The notes under the pieces are model-generated. The model was not told where the DNA came from and made no database searches. It worked only from the letters and a program-made list of their open reading frames with translations. A DNA stretch of 64,000 bases. Source: Leptospira ryugenii. GTDB taxonomy: Bacteria; Spirochaetota; Leptospiria; Leptospirales; Leptospiraceae. The stretch spans positions 682,001 through 746,000 of the forward strand of contig NZ_BFBB01000008.1 of NCBI RefSeq assembly GCF_003114855.1. Direction: 5' to 3'. This document shows, piece after piece, positions 17,871 to 25,737 of the stretch. How positions within the stretch are numbered: the first letter of the stretch is position 1; each line of letters begins with the position of its first letter. The position numbers and the translations under genes were made by a program.

Positions 17871-18651
17871 CTTCCCCACAGTAGAAATTTATACCTTCTC
17901 TTAGAGCAAGTCACAGGAAGACCAAAAGTTTACATCTACAACAGTAGAAATTTATACCTTCTCTTAGAGAGTATAATCACCCCCATATCTGACCAAATCT
18001 ACAACAGTAGAAATTTATACCTTCTCTTAGAGTTATATAAATAAATATCAGTGCAATATCTACAACAGTAGAAATTTATACCTTCTCTTAGAGCCTGGTC
18101 AATTACGCAAGGCTTGGAACATCTACAACAGTAGAAATTTATACCTTCTTTTAGAGTTTGAACGGTAAGGGCACATTAAAAATCTACAACAGTAGAAATT
18201 TATACCTTCTTTTAGAGGTCATGGAAAAGTTGGAACGCATGGAATCTACAACAGTAGAAATTTATACCTTCTTTTAGAGGCATTGCCCTCATCCAAAAAC
18301 ACGTGATCTACAACAGTAGAAATTTATACCTTCTCTTAGAGTCTAATGGCTTTCTTTCTATTCAGTATCTACAACAGTAGAAATTTATACCTTCTCTTAG
18401 AGAAAATACTGGTCTGGACGCATTTTCGGATCTACAACAGTAGAAATTTATACCTTCTCTTAGAGCTTTTACTTTACGACAGACACTGGACATCTACAAC
18501 AGTAGAAATTTATACCTTCTCTTAGAGACATACGAATTCGAAAGAGCGCCTAGATCTACAACAGTAGAAATTTATACCTTCTCTTAGAGTGTTCGGATAC
18601 GTTGTTTGTCTTTAGATCTACAACAGTAGAAATTTATACCTTCTCTTAGAG
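17871..18651 (-). CRISPR. Type V-A CRISPR array, 13 repeats and 12 spacers
   Basis: Thirteen 36-bp repeats start at 17871, 17934, 17997, 18058, 18121, 18182, 18244, 18306, 18367, 18430, 18492, 18554 and 18616, with spacers of 25-27 bp. On the minus strand the repeat begins CTCTAAGAGAAGG and ends AATTTCTACTGTTGTAGAT, the hallmark Cas12a handle whose UCUAC/GUAGA stem is bound by Cas12a. Transcription therefore runs leftward, in the same direction as cas12a. The leftmost repeat is degenerate over its last ten bases, which destroys the handle, marking the distal (oldest) end. Repeats 5-7 share one base change (CTTCTT for CTTCTC on the plus strand). The origin of the spacers cannot be told from this window. 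Confidence 0.98.
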
Positions 18652-18787
18652 AGGTATTTCTAGGATGAGGCAGTATTTTTGTAAATTTGCAAGGAGTTTA
18701 ACCGGTTTTTGCCTAAAAAATAAACAGAATATAGGCAACAAACCTTCGATTCGGTAGATTTTGTTCATAAAGACGGAGGTTTGCATT
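18652..18787 (-). promoter_or_regulatory. CRISPR leader
   Basis: 136 bp of AT-rich sequence between the cas2 remnant and the first (leader-end) repeat. It holds an inverted repeat, TTGCCTA at 18709-18715 and TAGGCAA at 18732-18738 on the plus strand, with a T-rich loop on the transcribed strand. I cannot point to a definite -35/-10 pair. An open frame that runs from here into the array is not credible as a gene. Confidence 0.6.
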
Positions 18788-18986
18788 TCAGACAATGAGA
18801 AGGTCTGATTCTTGGTTTTTTGCATATCCATACCTTGTGATCTTGCATTGTTTGCTCATCTGAAAAATCATAATGCTATCATCCTGAGAAAAGCGAGTAT
18901 TGTTGCCTCTCACCATACTTTTTCAAATATTTAGCAAATTTAGTCCGAAGTTTAGTGTCACTTATATCGTACGAGATTAATAACAT
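18788..18986 (-). pseudogene. cas2: cas2 pseudogene (internal deletion and frameshift)
   Basis: From ATG 18986, preceded by a perfect AAAGGAG site, the minus strand encodes MLLISYDISDTKLRTK, then KYLKKYGERQQYSLF: the first strand, catalytic-type Asp and YGxR.QYS(V/L)F of Cas2. It hits TGA after 35 codons (18879-18881). In a shifted frame, the next 32 codons (18886-18788) read DDSIMIFQMSKQCKITRYGY and end SDLLIV before TGA, which is a Cas2 C-terminal half. Cas2 is usually 85-100 aa, so roughly 25-35 middle codons are missing at the junction. The gene cannot make a normal Cas2. It lies between cas12a and the array, the expected place in type V-A loci. Confidence 0.85.
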
Positions 18987-18989
18987 AGC

Positions 18990-19091
18990 TTACTCCTTTG
19001 CTTCAACATCAAATATAGGAAACTCTTCGATCGGTTTATTTCGCATGAAGGAACGAAATCGGGATGTAGGATTCCATATGATCTCAATGGA
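18990..19091 (-). pseudogene. 33-codon open tail, possible 3' end of a deleted cas1
   Basis: Immediately after the cas12a stop, in the same frame, 33 codons run to a TAA that overlaps the ribosome binding site of the cas2 remnant (GAG TAA GCT ATG). The residues include RFRSFMRNKPIEEFPIFDVE. In type V-A operons the usual order is cas12a-cas4-cas1-cas2, so a tail ending 3 bp before cas2 would be the last codons of cas1, with cas4 and most of cas1 deleted. The identification rests on position and operon geometry; I cannot confirm it from the residues alone. Confidence 0.45.
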
Positions 19092-22000
19092 TTATGCTTT
19101 CAAGCTTGGCCTTTGCCATACAAAATTTAGCCAGTCTTTGTTGCTAATTTTCCAACTCGGTTTACCTAAGGATTCATCATCGGTTTCATTGATAACATGT
19201 AGATTCATCAATCCTTTTAATGCGATATGGTAGGCGCCGTTTGCATCTGCATCCTTTGGTTCTTGAGAACTAGCATCTAGTGAATTAAAGAATTTACCAT
19301 CACTGCCCACCACCGGAGAGAGTATAAAATCCCTTTCTTCAAAACCCTGTTCACCATTATTTTGACGAAGCGATGTAAGGATTCGTAAATAGGCAATGAG
19401 CTTCGAAAAAAAATCTTTGGAATCTTTCTCAAGAATCCTATCTACTAAATCTTCACCATCTTGGTAATTGCAATCATTGAAAAGTTCTTTTAACTTTTGG
19501 TTCACATCTATCTCTATTGTTGAAACAGAACCATTCACTGTTCGTTTTGAATAAAAACGTTTGGTTGGGGTTGAACAAATTATCCAGGTACGCGTATCTG
19601 GAGCATTCTCTTTAGTAAAGAATTGGTCAGTCGTAACTTGAAATTCAAACCAATCTCTATCTTGGTTATATCGAATTTGATCAAATTTCCCGATCAATTC
19701 TTTTGCTTGGTTTACATTTTCATAGTTTAGATGCAAAAAATTGACGAAACCTGTTTTAGGATCGATTTTACTTGTATTCCAAGCAGGAACATAGAAAACA
19801 AAACCTGTTTGTTTTCCCATTTTTTCAAAGCTCACAAAGTTATCCGTTAGTTGGTATGCTTTTAGGATACCTCCTGGTTCATCCATTTCTTTATCCTTGA
19901 AAACCAAAAAATTTAGCTTTTCAATGAGCATTTTTTCGAATTTCTGATAGACTTGCCGTTCTACTTTCTGGCGACCACGTTTAAATCCAAAATTTAAATC
20001 TTCTAGAACAACAATGGCATTGTGTTCTACCATCAACTTTGAAATTGTATGTACCACTTGGGACAGATAGCCTTCCTTTAACTCTTTTATATTCTCGATG
20101 GACCCCCACGATTTTCTTGCCTGATCTCTTTCTATCTCTTTTTTGTGCAATTTCTCTTGATAATTTATGGCTTTAAAATTTTGGTCATTTTTTATTAAGT
20201 TTAAGGATTCTTGCCGAAGTATTTTCCCATCTTGGTCGATTAAAGATAGATACAGCAAGTGGCGTTCCCCGCGATCAATTCCAATGATCTTCACATCTTT
20301 GTTATGTTTCAGATAGGAATTTACTCGTGCATTGAACTGTTTGATTTCTCCTGATTTAAAATTGAGTGTGATGGGAAAGTGAAACTGAAATTTGTCTTCT
20401 GTGAATCGTTTGTCCTTAAGGATAGGGTAGCTGAATCTTCCTTTTAGGAGTTCAGAATGATGTCCGTATCGTGTGATATTCTCATCATAGTGTATAGATT
20501 TTTTGCGAAAAAATACTTCCGCCTGTCCGTTTAACTTAACAATAACGTCTTTTAAGTTTTCTTTTTCAAATAAAGATTTAAAGTAAATGGTATGTAAATT
20601 AGGTTTTCCGCCACCTTTTTTATTTTGAGAAAAGTCCTTATTGTAAATCTGAAAGAGATATAGTTTACCGTCTTCTACCAAAGTATCAATATATTTTTTT
20701 GAAATCGGTTTGAATGTTATCTTATACCCTTGTGATTCAACTTGTCTATAAAATTGTGAGATATCTTCATAATGACTAGTTTCATCAAATTTGAAATTAA
20801 AAACACTCCAATCCTCATGCACTGCCAAAGATTTCTTATAAAAATCTATGAGTGTATGGAGTGAATTGATACTGAATTTATCTCCTTTTTTAAATCTGCC
20901 TTCAGAATATAATGAGGTAATTTCATCAGAAGGATTAAATTTTAATAATCCTTTTTCTGAAAAGAATACTTTTGGAAGCATATTATTTGCGCCCGGAAGT
21001 AATTTATAAACCATTTTTTGGATCGTTTCTTCCCCAGATTGGATTTCTGGTATTGATTCAAAAATTCTATTGTTTTGTTTATCCAGTATCCCTAAATAAT
21101 AATTGTTGGTATCTCGGAAGATAACACTCAAATTCGATGTTTCTTTGTTCTCATCCCATCCATCAAGAAGTGTAGAGTTCTTAAAATTTAATTTGATTTT
21201 TTCATCTGAGTATTCTTTTCCAGTTAGATAGTTTCGCACCTTATTGTAAAGGCTATTAGCTGATTCTAGTGATTCCAGATAAAGTTCAAGATCATTGTAG
21301 AAGCCTAAATCCTTTTCATCCTGAACCTTCTTTGGTTTTAGAGGTTTTAAAAAATTTTGTAATAGTTTAATCGAATCTAGGTAGTTCTTGATTTTTTCGA
21401 TACTACCTTTATCTGATTTTAAATTTTTATCTTCAGGATATTCCTTCGTAAGCAAACTCTCTAAGTCAGCATATTTAGAGACAATTGCATCGAGTACATC
21501 TATTGGCTTTTTAGTCTCATCTTTAGTTTGAAGACCAGAGAAATAATCTTCGATCTTTGTGTTAGGCAATTCCTCATCAGAATGTTTTCCATATACCGAA
21601 ATTGCCTCATTCAATTCGTGTATTGAATAATAATTTTTTTTGAGCCAATTCTCCTTTGCTTTTAGATATGAATTCGATTGCCTTTGTCTGTCTTTAGGAT
21701 TAGCTATGTTTTCATCGAAATAGATTGCTAGTATTGTCTTAACTTTTGACCAATCACCAAATACAAAATTTGAAATTTGAGTGAGACTTGTGTCGTTTGT
21801 TAAATATATCCTATCTAGGTCAAAGGATTTTAAATCAGTAAGTGTCTCCCTGATTGCCTGTAAAAGGCTTACCTGCTTCTCCTCAAATAAATTTTTATTT
21901 TGAATCACTTCTTTGTGAAAATCCAGAAGAGATCGCAACAGTGCTTTATCAGATGAAAACTTCTCTGGTACAAAAGAATGTCTAGTTCGATCACTAAGTA

Positions 22001-22907
22001 TCTGCTTATACAGTTCTTTTAAATTTGGAAGTTGTCTTCTATCCAATTGATTCTTTTGTCTATACAAATTGATAAGTTCATTAAGTCCTTGTATCTTCTC
22101 TCCCGACTCGACCGATTGCCCTCCCAGGATCAAATTGTACCGGTCTATGCCTTTTTGGGAAAAAGTGTACACAAAGCCATTTTCTGTAAGGAAATCCGAA
22201 TATTGGAGATTTTTATCAATCCGCTTCAGATTGGATTCTAAATCTTTCCAACCAAAATCTTTGTATCTGCCTTGGATTGATCGAATGATCCTTAGGTTAT
22301 CTAGATATCTCGGTAGGTTTTCGCGGATGAGTCGATTGGCAATAGCTGTTGCTTTCTCCTCATTAGAATACATATTCTCCCGATTTTCATGAAATCCAGT
22401 AAAATAGGTAGTGAAGTCCGCAAACTTTTGGATGATAGGTAATTCATCTGGTTCGCAAAAATTCAGTAAATCTTCTTTGATAAGCTCTTTTTTGAAAAGA
22501 TTGCCAAATTTCTTTTTAACAACTTCGCTATACTTTCCAGTAAAACATTCTACTATTTCTTTTCGCATTATTCCGGAAATTTCTTCCATGGCTTTCTTAT
22601 CTCTGTCAGACTTTTCTTTTATAAAATAAAGTTCAGAATACGATTGGATAGATGCTTCCATGATCGCGGTAAAGGAATCGGAGGACTTCTTTTGTAGATA
22701 GGCGGATTCAAATGCAAGGTCTATGAAATCTTTATGATAACGATCTATAATCTTTTTGACTATTTTATAATCTTCTGCAAGAATCTCATCCTGCTTCAAA
22801 AGATCCTTTTTGATGATCCAGTCTAAAGTTTTTCCAATTGGTTTTAGTTCAAAACGAAGTGTTTTCTGTAAGCTGTATAAATTTGTAAAGTTTGCGAGAT
22901 TCTTCAT
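19092..22907 (-). CDS. cas12a: CRISPR-associated endonuclease Cas12a (Cpf1)
   Basis: 1271 aa, normal for Cas12a. RNA-guided nuclease that processes its own pre-crRNA and cuts DNA next to a T-rich PAM. The N-terminus NLYSLQKTLRFELKPIGKT is the family WED-I signature. All three RuvC motifs are intact: IIGIDRGERHLLYLS (Asp878), IVVLEDLNFGFKRGR (Glu969) and DADANGAYHIALKG (Asp1221), with the Nuc-domain TSLRQNNGEQG between II and III. The C-terminus (ISNKDWLNFVWQR) is complete. The enzyme therefore looks functional for interference. No intact cas1, cas2 or cas4 is present in the window; a broken cas2 lies just downstream, then the array. Leptospira inadai carries a characterised relative. Confidence 0.98.
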   Translation of the reverse strand: MKNLANFTNLYSLQKTLRFELKPIGKTLDWIIKKDLLKQDEILAEDYKIVKKIIDRYHKDFIDLAFESAYLQKKSSDSFTAIMEASIQSYSELYFIKEKSDRDKKAMEEISGIMRKEIVECFTGKYSEVVKKKFGNLFKKELIKEDLLNFCEPDELPIIQKFADFTTYFTGFHENRENMYSNEEKATAIANRLIRENLPRYLDNLRIIRSIQGRYKDFGWKDLESNLKRIDKNLQYSDFLTENGFVYTFSQKGIDRYNLILGGQSVESGEKIQGLNELINLYRQKNQLDRRQLPNLKELYKQILSDRTRHSFVPEKFSSDKALLRSLLDFHKEVIQNKNLFEEKQVSLLQAIRETLTDLKSFDLDRIYLTNDTSLTQISNFVFGDWSKVKTILAIYFDENIANPKDRQRQSNSYLKAKENWLKKNYYSIHELNEAISVYGKHSDEELPNTKIEDYFSGLQTKDETKKPIDVLDAIVSKYADLESLLTKEYPEDKNLKSDKGSIEKIKNYLDSIKLLQNFLKPLKPKKVQDEKDLGFYNDLELYLESLESANSLYNKVRNYLTGKEYSDEKIKLNFKNSTLLDGWDENKETSNLSVIFRDTNNYYLGILDKQNNRIFESIPEIQSGEETIQKMVYKLLPGANNMLPKVFFSEKGLLKFNPSDEITSLYSEGRFKKGDKFSINSLHTLIDFYKKSLAVHEDWSVFNFKFDETSHYEDISQFYRQVESQGYKITFKPISKKYIDTLVEDGKLYLFQIYNKDFSQNKKGGGKPNLHTIYFKSLFEKENLKDVIVKLNGQAEVFFRKKSIHYDENITRYGHHSELLKGRFSYPILKDKRFTEDKFQFHFPITLNFKSGEIKQFNARVNSYLKHNKDVKIIGIDRGERHLLYLSLIDQDGKILRQESLNLIKNDQNFKAINYQEKLHKKEIERDQARKSWGSIENIKELKEGYLSQVVHTISKLMVEHNAIVVLEDLNFGFKRGRQKVERQVYQKFEKMLIEKLNFLVFKDKEMDEPGGILKAYQLTDNFVSFEKMGKQTGFVFYVPAWNTSKIDPKTGFVNFLHLNYENVNQAKELIGKFDQIRYNQDRDWFEFQVTTDQFFTKENAPDTRTWIICSTPTKRFYSKRTVNGSVSTIEIDVNQKLKELFNDCNYQDGEDLVDRILEKDSKDFFSKLIAYLRILTSLRQNNGEQGFEERDFILSPVVGSDGKFFNSLDASSQEPKDADANGAYHIALKGLMNLHVINETDDESLGKPSWKISNKDWLNFVWQRPSLKA

Positions 22908-23271
22908 ATTTTGTCCCCATCTATCTGAGAGACAATTTGATTAGACCTTAGCAAAGCAATGCAATCTTTTTTTAAACATTACGACTGCTATTTGAACATC
23001 TAACCATAGTATATTTTACACTATATTTCTGTTTACCGGACAAACTAAGAGCGAACGGTAATTTTTTTTGCGGAATCGATAGCAATGGAAATCCTTTCGT
23101 GAAGCGAAAGATTGGAGCGTAAAGCGCGGTCGATTTGGAATCGATTTCGAATGAGCTATCATTTCGAGGCTCCAAGAATCGATTCGAAGCAAAGATATTA
23201 CGTTCGTTATGCGAACATGTCGTAATTTTTAATCGATTTATATTCCCAAATCGGCTACGCAAAGATTTGGA
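22908..23271. other. Intergenic region upstream of cas12a
   Basis: 364 bp without a credible gene. It holds a dyad ATAGT-N9-ACTAT (23006-23024) whose minus strand includes TATACT, a possible -10 for cas12a but with no good -35. Further right is a block rich in CGAA/TTCG and ATCGATT words with an imperfect hairpin (23197-23226, ATTACG...CGTAAT) and a 7-bp stem CCAAATC/GATTTGG (23246-23270) that may end the PH-domain gene. The 96-codon open frame here looks like translated repeat sequence and I do not call it. Confidence 0.5.
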
Positions 23272-23697
23272 TTATTCTAAATGCGGTTGGAAACTTGGCA
23301 AAAAGAATTGGTAATCTTTTTTTCCAATTTGGATCATTCGAAACGTTTCTTCTTCTGTTTCCAAATGGATTTGTCCAAAAAACCAACCAAGTTTTGAAGC
23401 TGTGTTTTTTAATTTTGCAAATTCAATTGGGATTTGCGTTGCTTTTCCTAACATTGGATTACGGAGCAAGTGGATCTGTTTGTTCGTGAGAACCAGTAAC
23501 CATTTTCCAGCTGTATGCTTTTGTTGTTTCGTTTCCAAAAGGCCAATGGTATACCCTTGGATGGTTTCATCCTCTTGGAGGAACTGGTGGAGGATTTTAA
23601 ATTCCGGCACATACAAAAATAGAACATCGACATTGATTTCAGGGTGATTTGTAAGTAAAGATTGGATTTGAGATTTGATTTGGTCCGACGTTTGCAT
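23272..23697 (-). CDS. Hypothetical protein with YokE-like bacterial PH domain
   Basis: 141 aa, no signal peptide. The segment WLLVLTNKQIHLLRNPMLGK, then IEFAKLKNTASKLGWFFGQI has the beta-strand pattern of the small bacterial PH-like domains (conserved VLTNkRi....g): strands, then a helix near the C-terminus. AAGGAAT precedes the ATG. It is upstream of cas12a on the same strand, 364 bp away, but nothing ties it to CRISPR function. Confidence 0.6.
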   Translation of the reverse strand: MQTSDQIKSQIQSLLTNHPEINVDVLFLYVPEFKILHQFLQEDETIQGYTIGLLETKQQKHTAGKWLLVLTNKQIHLLRNPMLGKATQIPIEFAKLKNTASKLGWFFGQIHLETEEETFRMIQIGKKDYQFFLPSFQPHLE

Positions 23698-23762
23698 AAT
23701 ATTCCTTTCACCTCAACGTAGAAAGTGCCAATTCTGTATGTTTGTTCCAACTTTGGCAATAA

Positions 23763-23794
23763 AAAAGGCACCCAACTTTCGTCAGATGCCTTTT
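23763..23794 (-). terminator. Rho-independent terminator of the hydrolase-dehydratase operon
   Basis: On the minus strand, AAAAGGCA pairs with TGCCTTTT across a 16-base loop and is followed by TTATT, giving a T-rich tail. It lies 47 bp past the MaoC-like gene stop. Confidence 0.75.
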
Positions 23795-23840
23795 GAGACG
23801 TAAATTAAATTTTCTGATTCTTATTTTAGATTCAAAATTT

Positions 23841-24260
23841 CTAAACTGCTCTCACGACTAAATCGCCACCTGCTTTTACTTCACCTGCTTCGTTTTTTGC
23901 TTCGACCAAAACAGTGACAGTTTTTTTGCCATCTTTTTCAAATTTCTTTTTGATGGTTCCTACACAAGTGAGCTTTTCACCTAACTTGGTCATAGCTTTG
24001 AAGGTTACTCCAAAAAACTCTATGTCCTTTTGGTCTGCCCAAGATGTACATAGCCTTCCAACCTGCGCCATTACATACATACCATGTGAAATGGTACCAT
24101 CTAATCCAGCTTTTCTAGCAAAGTCAGGATCGTTGTGGATCGGATTGAAGTCCCCAGAAGCTCCCGCATAACGCACTAAATTTGCATGTTCAATCACAGG
24201 CACATCAATCGGAGGAAGAGTTTGCCCTACTTCTACTTTATCAAATTCTATTTTAGCCAT
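23841..24260 (-). CDS. MaoC-like hotdog dehydratase
   Basis: 139 aa single-hotdog protein. The hydratase-2 motif YAGASGDFNPIHNDPDFARKAG gives the catalytic Asp/His pair, followed by ISHGMYVMAQ. Enzymes of this type hydrate enoyl-CoA or dehydrate 3-hydroxyacyl-CoA. It follows a second hotdog gene by 17 bp; such pairs often form heterodimers like HadA/HadB, with the catalytic residues in this subunit. Confidence 0.85.
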   Translation of the reverse strand: MAKIEFDKVEVGQTLPPIDVPVIEHANLVRYAGASGDFNPIHNDPDFARKAGLDGTISHGMYVMAQVGRLCTSWADQKDIEFFGVTFKAMTKLGEKLTCVGTIKKKFEKDGKKTVTVLVEAKNEAGEVKAGGDLVVRAV

Positions 24261-24277
24261 TGTAAGTTCTCCTATGA

Positions 24278-24715
24278 TTAGTCTTTACGAATGAAAATCG
24301 CCATCTCAGCAGAGAGAATAGGATCATTTTTTTCATCGTATATCGTAGTTTTGAAAGTAACGATTTCTGCTCGACCCGTTTTGACATCGGATATTTCAGA
24401 TTGTGCGTACACTTTGCCCGGATACAAAACTTTGTGGTAAGTATACTCTTCTTTCAAATGGAGGATTTTGGAAAGGTCGATCCCAAGCTCCGCCATATCG
24501 TTCCAAATTTTTGGATATCCCCAAAACATAATGACAGTGGGAAAGGTAGGTGGAGCAGGAACATCAGAGTAACCTGCTTTTTTTGCTTCTTCAATGTCAA
24601 AGTAAATGGGATTTTTTTCGTTGATCGCTAAACAAAATTCTTTGATCTTTCCGCGTTCTACGGTGAAATCAAAACGATCTAGTTTTTTTCCAACGATATC
24701 TTTTGTAACAGCCAT
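24278..24715 (-). CDS. FAS1-like/MaoC N-terminal hotdog subunit
   Basis: 145 aa. The opening [29 protein letters not shown] (positions about 8-36) and the [13 protein letters not shown] loop are typical of the N-terminal hotdog half of MaoC-type dehydratases (PF13452-like). It lacks the D-x4-H catalytic motif, so it is probably the substrate-binding partner of the next gene. It is in one operon with the lipase-like gene upstream (12 bp gap), suggesting acyl-CoA or fatty-acid metabolism. Confidence 0.8.
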   Translation of the reverse strand: MAVTKDIVGKKLDRFDFTVERGKIKEFCLAINEKNPIYFDIEEAKKAGYSDVPAPPTFPTVIMFWGYPKIWNDMAELGIDLSKILHLKEEYTYHKVLYPGKVYAQSEISDVKTGRAEIVTFKTTIYDEKNDPILSAEMAIFIRKD

Positions 24716-24727
24716 TGGCTTTTCTCC

Positions 24728-25594
24728 TTAGTGTTTATCGAGCCATGCAACTAACTCTTTCAAGACGATCGCTCGTTCTTTAGGGACCTCGTTCATGGTT
24801 TCATGGTACAATCCATCAAATAATTTCAAAGTTTTGTCTGTAGATGCTAACCTTTCGAAAGCATCAATGGTTCCAGTTGATATCGCAATTTGGTCTTCCT
24901 TTCCATGGAACATATAGATGGGAAGTTTGATTCTGGTTGCAGTATTCAAAGCGAGTTCATAACAATTGAGTAAAAAATCGCCAAGGTAAGTGGAGACATT
25001 TCCGTGAACCAAAGGATCTTTTACATAGGCTTCTACAACAGATTTGTCATGAGAGAGCATATTGACATCCAATCCAGCAGGAATGGTAAGAGTTGGAAGG
25101 ACCTTTGCTAAGAATCCGCCCATAGCTTTTTTGACATCCATAACAAAATCAGTTTGTACTTTGATCGGGAGTGCACTTGTCACAAGCGCATCTAAATCAT
25201 CTTGGTAGTTGTCGGTGCCTGTATAGAGAAAGGTGATCGCCGCGCCCATGGAATGGCCAAGAAGAGTAACTTTCTTTACGCCTTCTTTTTGTTTGGCGAT
25301 TTCGATTAATTGTTTTAAGTCAGTAAAAAAATCGGAGATGTGATTCACAACGCCTCTACGGCCATCGGACTTACCATGCCCCCTTGCATCGATTAGGTAA
25401 ACGGCATAGTTTTTTGAGGAAAGGGCTTCCAATAAGTTTGTGTATCGGCCCCCATGCTCGCCAAATCCGTGGTGGACGACCATGGCTTTTTTGGCTCCAG
25501 ACTTTGGTCTGTATACCTGGTAGTAAATTTTGCTGCCATCTTTGCTTTGGAAGTTGGACTCTTCCCGATTGTATGCGGATTCCCAATTGCTCAT
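24728..25594 (-). CDS. Alpha/beta hydrolase, monoacylglycerol lipase-like
   Basis: 288 aa serine hydrolase. HHGFGEHGGRY is the oxyanion region, VYLIDARGHGKSDGRRG is typical of lysophospholipase/monoglyceride lipases, LLGHSMGAAIT holds the nucleophile Ser, and FDGLYHETMNE holds the catalytic His. No signal peptide. It probably releases fatty acid from monoacylglycerol or lysolipid, and leads the three-gene operon with two hotdog subunits. Confidence 0.88.
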   Translation of the reverse strand: MSNWESAYNREESNFQSKDGSKIYYQVYRPKSGAKKAMVVHHGFGEHGGRYTNLLEALSSKNYAVYLIDARGHGKSDGRRGVVNHISDFFTDLKQLIEIAKQKEGVKKVTLLGHSMGAAITFLYTGTDNYQDDLDALVTSALPIKVQTDFVMDVKKAMGGFLAKVLPTLTIPAGLDVNMLSHDKSVVEAYVKDPLVHGNVSTYLGDFLLNCYELALNTATRIKLPIYMFHGKEDQIAISTGTIDAFERLASTDKTLKLFDGLYHETMNEVPKERAIVLKELVAWLDKH

Positions 25595-25737
25595 AGAATG
25601 CTAGGCTCGTGAACAGAAAGGGAAAAAGAAAGAACTTTTCCAGAGAGCTCGTCGTTTCTCCTGAACGGTTTGGATTCTCTGGACAAAAATAAGGCTCTTA
25701 ATTGTTGTACATATTGAGTGAGCGGATTCTAAAGATT

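Noticed and set aside
18646..18831. 61-codon open frame across the CRISPR leader and first repeat
   Set aside because: It runs into the array, has no ribosome binding site and overlaps the cas2 remnant in another frame.
18955..19233. Plus-strand 92-codon frame opposite the end of cas12a
   Set aside because: It is antisense to Cas12a C-terminal codons and to the cas2/cas1 remnants, which explain the sequence better.
22972..23262. 96-codon minus-strand frame upstream of cas12a, considered as an accessory or anti-CRISPR gene
   Set aside because: The translation follows a repetitive CGAA-rich block, has no signal, motif or ribosome binding site, and its composition is unlike neighbouring proteins.
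23272..23697. PH-domain gene as a CRISPR-associated component
   Set aside because: It is 364 bp from cas12a with a likely own terminator, and belongs to a common family with no link to type V systems.
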